From JBOFMT01 sp051658525 (GTDB lineage Bacteria > Bacillota_I > Bacilli_A > Erysipelotrichales > Erysipelotrichaceae): a stretch of DNA of 11,633 nucleotides. Below the pieces are notes generated by a model. The model did not search any database. It was not told the origin of the DNA and saw nothing but the letters and a program-made list of their open reading frames with translations. How positions within the stretch are numbered: the stretch's first letter is position 1; every line of letters starts with the position of its first letter. This document shows positions 1 to 6,268 of this stretch, one piece after another. A program made the position numbers and the translations under genes. The DNA lies in assembly GCA_051658525.1 (NCBI GenBank), contig JBOFMT010000128.1, forward strand, positions 1-11,633, written 5' to 3'.

Positions 1-2
1 AT

Positions 3-1304
3 GATGCGTGTGATCGTTATGGTTTTATTGTATGGGCAGAAATCCCATATATCAGTAGCCAAAGTACAAATCCAGATGCTCACATCAACTGCCGTGAGCA
101 AATGAAAGATTTGGTCTTCCAAAATTATAACCACGCTTCAATTTGCTTCTGGGGTATTTCGAATGAGATCACGATCTCTGGAGAAAAACCTGGATTGGTA
201 GAAAATCACCGTGACTTACACGAGTTGATTAAAAGCATTGATCCTACCCGTCTAACAACCATTGCTCATGTTAGTATGTTGGGAGAAGATAGTGAATTAC
301 ATAACATTAGTGACGTGGAAAGTTATAACCATTATTTTGGATGGTATGGTGGAGACTATACCCAAAACGAAACATGGTTGGATGCCTACCACACCAAATA
401 TCCAACACGTTGCCTAGGTATTTCAGAATACGGAGCAGAAGGAATTATTACGTATCAACCTGACGAGGCAAAATGTCGCGACTACTCTGAAGCATATCAG
501 GCAGAATACCACGAGCACATGGCGCGCATCATTGACGAACGCGATTACTTATGGTCTACACACGTTTGGAATATGTTTGACTTTGGATGTGCTGCCCGTG
601 ACGAAGGTGGCGTCAGCGGTCGTAACAACAAAGGTTTAGTCACACTCGATCGTAACATTAAAAAAGAAGCATTCTATGTGTATAAAGCATATTGGAGCAA
701 ACAACCATTCGTCTATGTTTGTGGTCGCCGTTATGCACAACGTGCACACGAAACAACAACAATTAAAATCTACTCGAACCTTCCAGAAGTTACCTTATAT
801 GTAAACCAACAAGAGGTAGCTACACTTAGCGGAAGCAAGGTTTTTGTCTTTGAAGATGTTGCCTTAATTGAAGGATTCAACCATATCAAAGCAACTGCAA
901 ACGATGTCTTTGATTGTTTAACATTAGAACGTGTGGAAGAAAAACCAGAAATCTATACTCTTGTCGATGATGAAGGTGAAATTGATACAGGATTGGTTGC
1001 AAACTGGTTTGATCAATCTGCTGCAGAGGCTGCAAATGCTACGTTGCAGTTCCCAGAAGGATATTACTCGATCAAGAGCACCATCAACGAGTTATTGGAT
1101 TCTCCAGAAGCAAGTGAATTCATTGTCGCTACCTTTGCCGCAGCTTCTGGCATGAAACTAAAAGCTGCAATGCTTCGTATGATGGGGGATAAAACCCTAG
1201 AAGGTATGATGGACATGGCTGCAAGCATGGGAAAAGATCTTCCAGAAAACATGTTACTAATGGTCAATATGAAACTTAATACCATCGAGAAAATCGCAAA
1301 ATAA
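3..1304 (+). CDS. Glycoside hydrolase family 2 (beta-galactosidase/beta-glucuronidase type), C-terminal part
   Basis: The reading frame is open from base 3, so the gene starts outside the window; 433 residues are visible. It begins inside the GH2 TIM barrel (CDRYGFIVWAEIPY), followed by FWGISNE, whose Glu (codon 165-167) is the expected acid/base. LGISEYGAEG contains the expected nucleophile Glu (codon 426-428), and WNMFDFG closes the barrel. An Ig-like beta domain follows at about visible residues 235-310. The last 80 or so residues form a helical, Met-rich tail starting near YYSIKSTINELL. GH2 enzymes remove terminal beta-linked sugars; the exact sugar cannot be read from this part. No signal peptide can be judged because the N-terminus is missing. 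The first in-frame ATG (102) lies inside the barrel and is not the start. The gene ends just before a bidirectional terminator. Confidence 0.93.
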   Translation, partial: DACDRYGFIVWAEIPYISSQSTNPDAHINCREQMKDLVFQNYNHASICFWGISNEITISGEKPGLVENHRDLHELIKSIDPTRLTTIAHVSMLGEDSELHNISDVESYNHYFGWYGGDYTQNETWLDAYHTKYPTRCLGISEYGAEGIITYQPDEAKCRDYSEAYQAEYHEHMARIIDERDYLWSTHVWNMFDFGCAARDEGGVSGRNNKGLVTLDRNIKKEAFYVYKAYWSKQPFVYVCGRRYAQRAHETTTIKIYSNLPEVTLYVNQQEVATLSGSKVFVFEDVALIEGFNHIKATANDVFDCLTLERVEEKPEIYTLVDDEGEIDTGLVANWFDQSAAEAANATLQFPEGYYSIKSTINELLDSPEASEFIVATFAAASGMKLKAAMLRMMGDKTLEGMMDMAASMGKDLPENMLLMVNMKLNTIEKIAK

Positions 1305-1312
1305 ACGAATAA

Positions 1313-1342
1313 AAAACGGTAGTTCACAAGAACTACCGTTTT
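1313..1342. terminator. Bidirectional rho-independent terminator between GH2 and ABM genes
   Basis: A perfect 11-bp stem (AACGGTAGTTC with GAACTACCGTT, loop ACAA at 1326-1329) is flanked by A-runs and T-runs that extend pairing to 13 bp. T-runs follow on both strands, so it can end both the GH2 transcript and the opposing ABM-protein transcript. Confidence 0.9.
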
Positions 1343-1350
1343 ATTTGCTT

Positions 1351-1638
1351 TTAGATTACTTGCTCGTAAACATCCAATGCAGACGGTTCCACGCGATATG
1401 GACGAATCATTGGTACAATGCGCAAGACATGTTCCGCCGTAAAGTGAGCTTCCAAGCAGGCTTGATTTTCCCACGTTTCAATCATCGTTAAAACACTTGG
1501 ATCTTTAGTATCTTGAAACAAGTCATAAGAAATACAGCCTGTTTCCTCTCTGGTTTTCGCTACCAATTCTTGATATAATGCTAAGATTTCCTCTAGTTTT
1601 TCGATATCTACTTTGCTTTTCGCAACAACTTTTATCAT
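1351..1638 (-). CDS. ABM-domain protein (putative quinol monooxygenase, YgiN-like)
   Basis: This 95-residue protein has the usual length and pattern of the antibiotic biosynthesis monooxygenase (ABM) fold: an N-terminal strand (MIKVVAKSKV), a helix with ETGCISYDLFQD, the strand VLTMIETWENQACLEAHF, and a C-terminal helix and strand. Members are dimeric alpha/beta-barrel proteins. Some oxidise quinols or aromatic compounds without a cofactor, many have no known substrate, and no catalytic residue can be assigned here. A GAGGG ribosome binding site lies 7 nt upstream of the ATG. The gene appears monocistronic and converges on the GH2 gene through a shared terminator. I see no convincing -35/-10 pair for it. 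It should be cytosolic, since there is no signal peptide or membrane segment. Confidence 0.85.
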   Translation of the reverse strand: MIKVVAKSKVDIEKLEEILALYQELVAKTREETGCISYDLFQDTKDPSVLTMIETWENQACLEAHFTAEHVLRIVPMIRPYRVEPSALDVYEQVI

Positions 1639-1722
1639 CTATGTTCCCTCACAATCTCTACTATTATCCTATCACAAAGCTTGCAATCTGCCTACCCTTG
1701 ATTCTAGATTCTACCATACGTG

Positions 1723-1752
1723 TTGACAAAAATGAATAACGGGTGATATACT
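1723..1752 (+). promoter_or_regulatory. Sigma-A-type promoter with extended -10
   Basis: TTGACA (1723-1728) and TATACT (1747-1752) are separated by 18 nt, and the -10 is preceded by TG-N (1744-1746), an extended -10. It drives the small membrane protein gene at 1773, with a GGGAG ribosome binding site at 1761-1765. Confidence 0.8.
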
Positions 1753-1772
1753 ATAAAAAAGGGAGATATCTT

Positions 1773-1979
1773 ATGCAATCATATTATTTTAAATGGATTG
1801 GAATTCTCAGCTGTCTTTTTGCAGGCCTATTTACATTAATTGCCAGGGGGATATTTAACTTAGATATCGACACTATCATTCTAGGGTATGGCATCGGTAT
1901 CTGCATGATTGCATTGTTTGTTCGTTGGCTCACCAATCGAAAATTCAAACAAAAAACTAATGCTCATAACAAACAATAA
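1773..1979 (+). CDS. Small two-helix membrane protein, unknown function
   Basis: This 68-residue protein has two predicted membrane helices, at about residues 6-26 and 40-60, and a basic C-terminal tail (NRKFKQKTNAHNKQ). I do not recognise the family. The reading frame is open back to an ATG at 1743, but that codon overlaps the -10 box, so it would not be transcribed as a start. The ATG at 1773 has GGGAG 7 nt upstream and is preferred. The gene stands alone with its own strong promoter and a terminator immediately downstream, which supports real expression. The positive tail suggests the C-terminus, and therefore both ends, lie in the cytoplasm. Nothing nearby suggests a partner. Confidence 0.75.
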   Translation: MQSYYFKWIGILSCLFAGLFTLIARGIFNLDIDTIILGYGIGICMIALFVRWLTNRKFKQKTNAHNKQ

Positions 1980-2004
1980 TGCCAACATTTACAGCCACTG
2001 ATTC

Positions 2005-2035
2005 AAAAAAATAAGAACACGTTTCTTATTTTTTT
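2005..2035. terminator. Bidirectional AT-rich terminator
   Basis: A 13-bp perfect stem, 2005-2017 with 2023-2035, surrounds a 5-nt loop (CACGT) with A/T runs on both sides. It lies between the convergent small membrane protein and VOC genes. The stem is weak in G/C, but its position and symmetry support a terminator. Confidence 0.75.
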
Positions 2036-2040
2036 ATTTT

Positions 2041-2424
2041 CTACTGCATTGCTTGTTCAACAGCAAACCAATGGTTATCATTATCACAAAAGTTAAAGGT
2101 CATTCTACCTTCTACTTCAACAAAAGCTCCAACTTCAACTCCACTAGCAGCGAGTTGTTCTCGCATGGCAACCACATCGTTACTCGTGAATAAAATCGAT
2201 GGTATACCTAACGCTTCTAAATCGGAAATCTGCTCTACGATAGCGCGATCCAATACAACCAAATAGGCATCTGCATGCTCATACGGGATAAGTTCAACCG
2301 ATAATAATTTACCCTCATAATCTACTTGATGTCCACGTTTAAAACCAAGTTTTTCCACCCAAAAGTCGGCACTTTTTTTTGGGTCTGTAACATACAACAT
2401 CACTTTTCCAAACCTTGTAATCAG
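2041..2424 (-). CDS. VOC (glyoxalase/bleomycin-resistance) superfamily protein, probable non-AUG start
   Basis: A single VOC domain is visible: VMLYVTDPKKSADFWVEKLGF at the start, a middle stretch with LGIPSILFTSNDVVAMREQL, and the terminal metal/substrate-side strand FNFCDNDNHWFAVEQ. VOC proteins include glyoxalases, dioxygenases and antibiotic-binding proteins, so the activity is unassigned. The start is unusual. The only conventional options are GTG at 2403 or ATG at 2400, both more than 25 nt from the strong AAGGAGG (2437-2431). In frame, CTG (2424-2422) lies 6 nt and ATT (2421-2419) 9 nt from the GGAGG. Starting at CTG gives M-I-T-R-F-G-K-V-MLYVTD, which matches how homologues of this type usually begin, as I recall the family. 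The CTG start is therefore chosen; with GTG the protein is 120 residues. The gene ends against the bidirectional terminator. Confidence 0.82.
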   Translation of the reverse strand: MITRFGKVMLYVTDPKKSADFWVEKLGFKRGHQVDYEGKLLSVELIPYEHADAYLVVLDRAIVEQISDLEALGIPSILFTSNDVVAMREQLAASGVEVGAFVEVEGRMTFNFCDNDNHWFAVEQAMQ

Positions 2425-2473
2425 ATAGAACCTCCTTGTTTTTTATCCAGTACAACCTTACTTCGATAACACA

Positions 2474-2501
2474 ATGATATCCCCTTTTCCCTATTTTTCA
2501 A
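2474..2501 (-). promoter_or_regulatory. Possible promoter of the VOC gene
   Basis: On the minus strand TTGAAA (2501-2496) and TATCAT (2479-2474) are separated by 16 nt, placing a start of transcription near 2467 and leaving a short leader before the AAGGAGG. The match is moderate, and no better candidate is visible upstream of this gene. Confidence 0.4.
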
Positions 2502-3077
2502 TTAAGACAATCTTATGGTTGAAACTGCTACAATCCATCCAACCTAATCAACCTCCTCACAAAAAAATGAAGCTCACTCCCTACCTTTTCTTACCACTAT
2601 TAGCGCTTCATCTCTATTGTTTTACACACATTAAAATAGAGAGTAATTTAGAAGCATAGTCCATATAGCGTTTGCTATTTCAGTTCTTTTCCCAACGATC
2701 AAAAATTTTTATTTTACTGATTTTAGATAGAACCATCGACTGTTCTTTCCCTCACTTACTACCGCTAATAGAAGCTAACTATCTCGCTATCACCTAGTAA
2801 AAATGAATTTCATGTTTCATTTATCATCCAAATAAACTGTTATTTTCACAAGGTTTCCATCCATAGGATTGACAATGTTTTCCACCTTTCACAAAGAACT
2901 ATTCAGATGATACGCTTATTTACAACCTTTAAATCTACGAAGGAAATCACTATTATATTGTGTATTTAACGCAAAATACCGACCATCTGTCCCTAATTAA
3001 AAAAAATGTATCCATAATTTTTTTATCGCTTGAACTCTCTCCTAGCAATCTCTGCGTATTTAAAAACACAATAATTA

Positions 3078-3096
3078 GTTGTGAATTTTTCACAAC
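3078..3096. repeat. Inverted repeat GTTGTGAA-TTT-TTCACAAC
   Basis: This is a perfect 8-bp inverted repeat with a 3-nt centre, followed on the plus strand by a T-run (3098-3104). It could be a terminator-like hairpin, although there is no plus-strand gene upstream. It could also be an operator: it is close to the Rex operator TTGTGAA-N4-TTCACAA, but one base shorter in the middle. It lies about 100 nt upstream of the -35 box of the FMN lipoprotein gene. Confidence 0.5.
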
Positions 3097-3195
3097 CTTT
3101 TTTTAAACTTTCAACCATTCTTTTCAACATTTGATTTGCTTCATTATTACCTGACCATACCAGCTTCCCTGTTCTACTTTCTATTTTTTTTGTGT

Positions 3196-3224
3196 TTGAC
3201 ACGTAGAATTTTATTTGTTAGAAT
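3196..3224 (+). promoter_or_regulatory. Strong sigma-A-type promoter of the FMN lipoprotein gene
   Basis: TTGACA (3196-3201) and TAGAAT (3219-3224) are exactly 17 nt apart. Transcription would start near 3231, just before the GGAGG ribosome binding site (3237-3241) of the ATG at 3250. Confidence 0.85.
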
Positions 3225-3249
3225 CGACTCGTTAACGGAGGAAATACAC

Positions 3250-3594
3250 ATGAAAAAATTATTTTTTGCTGCTTGCGCATTGATTTTGGTAGCTGGATGC
3301 TCATCAAATAAAGCACCAGCTGAGATCTATACAGCTGGTACTTATGAGGCTACTGGTTCAGGTCACGGTGGAAAAGTTACGGTTTCTGTAGAGCTTAGCG
3401 CTTCTGAAATTGTTAGCGTTGAAGTTGTTGACCATTCAGAATCTGCAGGAATCTCTGATCCTGCAATCGAACAAATTCCAGCTGCTATTGTAGAAGCACA
3501 AAGTGCTGATGTTGATAGTGTTGCTGGTGCGACTCGTACTTCAAATGCAATCAAAAATGCTGTTGCAACGATCTTAGAAGAAAACGCAAAATAA
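3250..3594 (+). CDS. FMN-binding domain lipoprotein, likely extracytoplasmic electron carrier
   Basis: This 114-residue protein has a lipoprotein signal (MKKLFFAACALILVAGC, lipid-modified Cys17), a short linker and a single FMN-binding domain (residues 28-112). The domain holds the typical GTYEATGSGHGGKVTV start and the D89-S-V-A-G-A-T95-R-T-S motif near the end. In this family an ApbE-type flavin transferase links FMN to the Thr of such a GAT motif, making a one-domain electron carrier outside the membrane. The start at 3250 is set by GGAGG 8 nt upstream and a perfect promoter; the longer frame from 3136 would begin upstream of that promoter. The gene is monocistronic, with its own terminator. 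Its likely partner is the FAD flavoprotein at 4578: in urocanate and related reductases the two domains are fused, and here they are split. No ApbE gene lies in the window. Confidence 0.92.
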   Translation: MKKLFFAACALILVAGCSSNKAPAEIYTAGTYEATGSGHGGKVTVSVELSASEIVSVEVVDHSESAGISDPAIEQIPAAIVEAQSADVDSVAGATRTSNAIKNAVATILEENAK

Positions 3595-3602
3595 TGCCAC
3601 TT

Positions 3603-3632
3603 AAAAACCTATTCGCGAGCGAATAGGTTTTT
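3603..3632. terminator. Bidirectional terminator between FMN lipoprotein and merR genes
   Basis: A 12-bp stem, 3603-3614 with 3621-3632 (AAAAACCTATTC with GAATAGGTTTTT), has a GCGAGC loop that can pair further. T-rich sequence follows on both strands. It separates two convergent genes. Confidence 0.9.
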
Positions 3633-3638
3633 ATTTTT

Positions 3639-4436
3639 TTATTCAATTGGAATCATGATTTTGGTAATGGGTACGTACATACTTTCTTGAGAAGAGTGTC
3701 CGTACGCAATACGTACCAAATCACCTTTTGGCAAGAGGCCAATGGATGACATTATTTTTTCGCATTTTTCATACATAAACAGAATTTGTGGACCTCCGCC
3801 TATTCGATCCTCAATCCCATAGTACTCAAATACTCTTCTTGCGGGTATTTTTATGACTGGATCATTGCATGGTATCCCATATCGGATGGCATCTTTCTCA
3901 CTGACACAGAACCCCCAAACAAAATCTTTGGCGAGTAAACTGTGATCACTTGGACCCATTAGACAAGATTTTACAACTGGCATCCACTTGGTCCACTGAC
4001 TCATAATCTCGTAAATCTTCGGGCAATCCAAAAAATCATAGCCTTGAGAATGAGGTAAAAAGTACATTGGTTCACTTTGGGTGATAAACCATTGCTGATT
4101 TTTTTCTGTTTGAATTGCAATTTGGTCTTCGATATCATGTATCATCGCATCCAAAAAATTTCTTTCTTTTTTTAGTTCAATGAGTTTTTCTTTAAATTTT
4201 TGATTGTACATCCCATTATCATTACTCGATACAATCGTTTTGATTTCCTTTACACTAAACCCCATATTTCGTAGCTTGATAATTTCAATCACAGATGAAC
4301 TTAAGCCAAATGGGTAGGAACGATAACCCTTTTCACTCACATCCGGGACGATAATATCGGCGTTTTCATAATGTTTTAAGAAATCATGGGTAACACCTAA
4401 CTTTTCCGCAAACTCTCCAATTTTATAACTTCTCAT
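3639..4436 (-). CDS. MerR-family transcriptional regulator with C-terminal effector domain
   Basis: The N-terminal 70 residues are a MerR winged helix-turn-helix (YKIGEFAEKLGVTHDFLKHYE, then GYRSYPF in the wing). A coiled-coil dimer helix follows at about 78-112. A C-terminal region of about 150 residues contains GIPCNDPVIKIPARRVFEYYG and GGGPQILFMYEKCEKI, which resembles the GyrI-like effector-binding domain of BmrR-type activators. It therefore probably senses a small molecule rather than a metal; the five C-terminal cysteines (DCPK, SCLM, FCVS, PCND, KCEK) are scattered and form no metal-site pattern I know. A GAGG ribosome binding site precedes the ATG. It is transcribed divergently from the flavoprotein gene, whose promoter has the 19-bp spacer MerR activators act on. 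Its target is most likely that promoter (inference). Confidence 0.9.
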   Translation of the reverse strand: MRSYKIGEFAEKLGVTHDFLKHYENADIIVPDVSEKGYRSYPFGLSSSVIEIIKLRNMGFSVKEIKTIVSSNDNGMYNQKFKEKLIELKKERNFLDAMIHDIEDQIAIQTEKNQQWFITQSEPMYFLPHSQGYDFLDCPKIYEIMSQWTKWMPVVKSCLMGPSDHSLLAKDFVWGFCVSEKDAIRYGIPCNDPVIKIPARRVFEYYGIEDRIGGGPQILFMYEKCEKIMSSIGLLPKGDLVRIAYGHSSQESMYVPITKIMIPIE

Positions 4437-4465
4437 ACTTTTTTACCTCTTCTTACATCGTGCTA

Positions 4466-4494
4466 ATTGTAAGAAAAATCCATATTTTTGTCAA
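4466..4494 (-). promoter_or_regulatory. Promoter of the merR gene
   Basis: On the minus strand TTGACA (4494-4489) and TACAAT (4471-4466) are 17 nt apart, a near-consensus sigma-A promoter. It is divergent from the flavoprotein promoter, and the two -35 boxes are about 30 bp apart. Confidence 0.8.
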
Positions 4495-4499
4495 TGTTG

Positions 4500-4517
4500 T
4501 TGTGTATTTTTTCACAA
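4500..4517. promoter_or_regulatory. Rex- or FNR/CRP-like operator dyad between divergent promoters
   Basis: TTGTGTATTTTTTCACAA is an 18-bp near-palindrome. It differs from the Bacilli Rex operator TTGTGAA-N4-TTCACAA at one arm position. It also fits TGTGA-N6-TCACA (FNR/CRP) with one mismatch. It lies between the -35 boxes of merR and the flavoprotein gene, so it could influence both. A related dyad lies at 3078-3096. Confidence 0.45.
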
Positions 4518-4524
4518 TTTTTGC

Positions 4525-4555
4525 TTGACTTGTGGGCAACCCACTTGTGTATAGT
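4525..4555 (+). promoter_or_regulatory. MerR-type promoter of the flavoprotein gene (19-bp spacer with dyad)
   Basis: TTGACT (4525-4530) and TATAGT (4550-4555) are separated by 19 nt, the over-long spacing that MerR activators correct by twisting DNA. The spacer carries an inverted repeat, GTGGG-CAA-CCCAC (4532-4544), centred close to the middle. Transcription would start near 4562, leaving a very short leader before GGAGG (4565-4569). Confidence 0.75.
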
Positions 4556-4577
4556 TGAACTATTGGAGGAATAGCAG

Positions 4578-6260
4578 ATGAAAAAAAATAATATTTCACG
4601 TAAAGATTTTCTTATCGGTGCTGCAGCTGGAGCTGTCGGTGTCGCAACAATGGGGATGCTAAGCGGATGTAGTAGTAATCCAAGTACAGAGGACACAACA
4701 GAATGTCCTACTGCTAACCATTGGTTGGGACAAGAACCTACCATTGCGGCTTCAGATATCAAACATACATGGGAAACAGAAATTCTAGTTGTTGGTGCAG
4801 GAACGGCTGGTTTGTTTGCAGCTGCTGCTGCAGGTGAAGAAGGTGCAAAGACGATTCTAATCGAAAAAGGATTAACTGGAAACGGAATCCGTAGTGACCT
4901 TGGGGCAGCTAACAGCCGTTACCAAAAAGCAATTGGAGAAGAAATCAATCAATTTGACTTTATCACAGAAATGACAAAAACAGCAGCGGGTCGTGTAGAC
5001 CAACGCTTGTATAAAGTTTGGTATGAAGAATCAGGGGAAGCAATCGATTGGTATGGAGATCGTCTAGTAGAAGCTGGTGGAGAACTTGTATTAGAAGCAG
5101 GTGGAGATGATGCAGATCACCGTTACCATCACTTTGCAACAGGACATAGTCCAGTTTACCCAAAATTGGAAGATGGAAAAAACCGCAGTGGAGCTAGTAT
5201 CTTAACAGAATATAGCGAAAACTTAGGAGTAGACTTCCACTACTCTACACCAATGGTAAAACTGTTGAAAGAAGATGGTAAAGTAACTGGTGCTATCGCA
5301 CAAAACGAAGCAGGAGAGTATATCCAAATCAATGCGAGCAAAGGGGTTATCGTATGTACTGGTGGTTACGCAGTAAACTACGATATGTTGGAACAATTAC
5401 AACCAGAAAACTTAGCAATCATTGGACGTAATGGTTCTTACCCAGGCGTTACAGGTGATGGAATCAAAGCAGCAATTTGGGCTGGAGCAAAATTTGATGA
5501 TACCCACTCAATGATGATGTTTGACCGTGCAGCGCTTAGACTTGATGCGAAACCTGGTTTGGACCAACTTAAAAATGGTGATTCCGGTTTCTTCTGGATG
5601 GGGTCACAACCATTCTTAAAAGTAAACAAAGATGGTCAACGTTTCTTCAACGAATCCGGAACATATGAAGGAATCTTGCATGCAGATGAATTCCAAAAAG
5701 ACAAATGCCACTTTACAATTTTCGATGCAGATTGGGCAACCTATGCAGAAGCATTTAGAATGCATGGATGTTCTCGTTTGTTTGACTTCACCAATGGTGC
5801 AGCACCAAACAGAACGGCAGAAGCTGTAGCGAATGAACTTCCTACGTTAATTGAAGATGGGTTTGTTTTCCAAGCAGATTCTATTGAAGAATTAGCTGAA
5901 AAAATGGAATTGCCAGTTGCTGACCTTGTTGCAACAGTGGATCGTTACAATGAAATCTACGATATGAAGGAAGACGTTGACTTCGGTAAAGAAGCAAGTC
6001 GTTTATCTGCTGTTCGTACGGCTCCATTCTATGGTGCTAAAAATACAGGTTATGCACTTTGTACAATGGATGGAATTCAAATCAATACCGATATGGTTGC
6101 AATGGATCTAGACGGTCAAGCGATCGAAGGTCTTTACATTTGTGGTAATGACTCTGGAGCATTCTTCAGTGCTACTTACCCGAACTTAGCTACAGGTATT
6201 GCTTGTGGACGTTCCGTAACATTTGCACGTCGTGCAGCAAAATTAGCTTGCGCTAAATAA
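4578..6260 (+). CDS. Exported FAD-dependent reductase (fumarate/urocanate reductase-like flavoprotein), Tat-type lipoprotein signal
   Basis: This 560-residue protein starts with a Tat-like lipoprotein signal: ISRKDFL (residues 6-12), an Ala/Gly-rich hydrophobic stretch, and lipobox LSGC with Cys31. The FAD_binding_2 fold follows, with the dinucleotide motif VVGAGTAGLF (71-80), Glu96 for the FAD ribose, VIVCTGG (257-263), VTGDGIKAA (291-299), the middle-domain motif SQPFLKVN with GQRFFNES (343-360), and GLYICGNDSG (518-527) near the C-terminus. The family uses reduced flavin to reduce activated C=C bonds in exported respiratory enzymes. The active-site block of fumarate reductases (HGANRLGG) is replaced by TYPNLATGIACGRS, so fumarate is unlikely as substrate; the true substrate is unknown. 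GGAGG lies 8 nt before the ATG. It has its own promoter and terminator, with Tat genes next downstream. The FMN lipoprotein is the likely electron donor (inference). Confidence 0.93.
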   Translation: MKKNNISRKDFLIGAAAGAVGVATMGMLSGCSSNPSTEDTTECPTANHWLGQEPTIAASDIKHTWETEILVVGAGTAGLFAAAAAGEEGAKTILIEKGLTGNGIRSDLGAANSRYQKAIGEEINQFDFITEMTKTAAGRVDQRLYKVWYEESGEAIDWYGDRLVEAGGELVLEAGGDDADHRYHHFATGHSPVYPKLEDGKNRSGASILTEYSENLGVDFHYSTPMVKLLKEDGKVTGAIAQNEAGEYIQINASKGVIVCTGGYAVNYDMLEQLQPENLAIIGRNGSYPGVTGDGIKAAIWAGAKFDDTHSMMMFDRAALRLDAKPGLDQLKNGDSGFFWMGSQPFLKVNKDGQRFFNESGTYEGILHADEFQKDKCHFTIFDADWATYAEAFRMHGCSRLFDFTNGAAPNRTAEAVANELPTLIEDGFVFQADSIEELAEKMELPVADLVATVDRYNEIYDMKEDVDFGKEASRLSAVRTAPFYGAKNTGYALCTMDGIQINTDMVAMDLDGQAIEGLYICGNDSGAFFSATYPNLATGIACGRSVTFARRAAKLACAK

Positions 6261-6268
6261 TAATGACT

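Larger units (their letters stand above)
2425..3195. other. Long stretch without a supported gene
   Basis: About 770 bases hold the VOC gene's leader and possible promoter, an inverted repeat at 3078-3096, and otherwise AT-rich sequence that is pyrimidine-rich on the plus strand. The minus strand is correspondingly purine-rich and carries short protein-like frames: one open at 3217-3023 and one ending near the reverse complement of 2830. None has a good ribosome binding site. It may be an eroded minus-strand gene, but I cannot name one. Confidence 0.5.

Noticed and set aside
931..1474. Open frames inside the GH2 gene (931-1155 plus, 1064-1474 minus)
   Set aside because: They overlap well-supported coding sequence in other frames, lack ribosome binding sites and show no domain.
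2474..2659. 61-codon plus-strand frame in the long gap
   Set aside because: No ribosome binding site; its ATG falls in the probable minus-strand promoter, and the composition (Pro/Leu/His rich) looks like translated noise.
3136..3249. Longer N-terminus for the FMN lipoprotein
   Set aside because: It would begin upstream of the TTGACA/TAGAAT promoter and bury the lipoprotein signal; GGAGG points to the ATG at 3250.
3363..3554. Minus-strand frame inside the FMN lipoprotein gene
   Set aside because: Antisense shadow of a clear domain, with no ribosome binding site.
4463..4762. Minus-strand 99-codon frame over the start of the flavoprotein gene
   Set aside because: It covers both divergent promoters and the Tat signal region; the residues look like an antisense translation.
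4963..5829. Short frames inside the flavoprotein gene (4963-5163 and 5438-5629 minus, 5632-5829 plus)
   Set aside because: All lie within an intact 560-codon gene with full family motifs.
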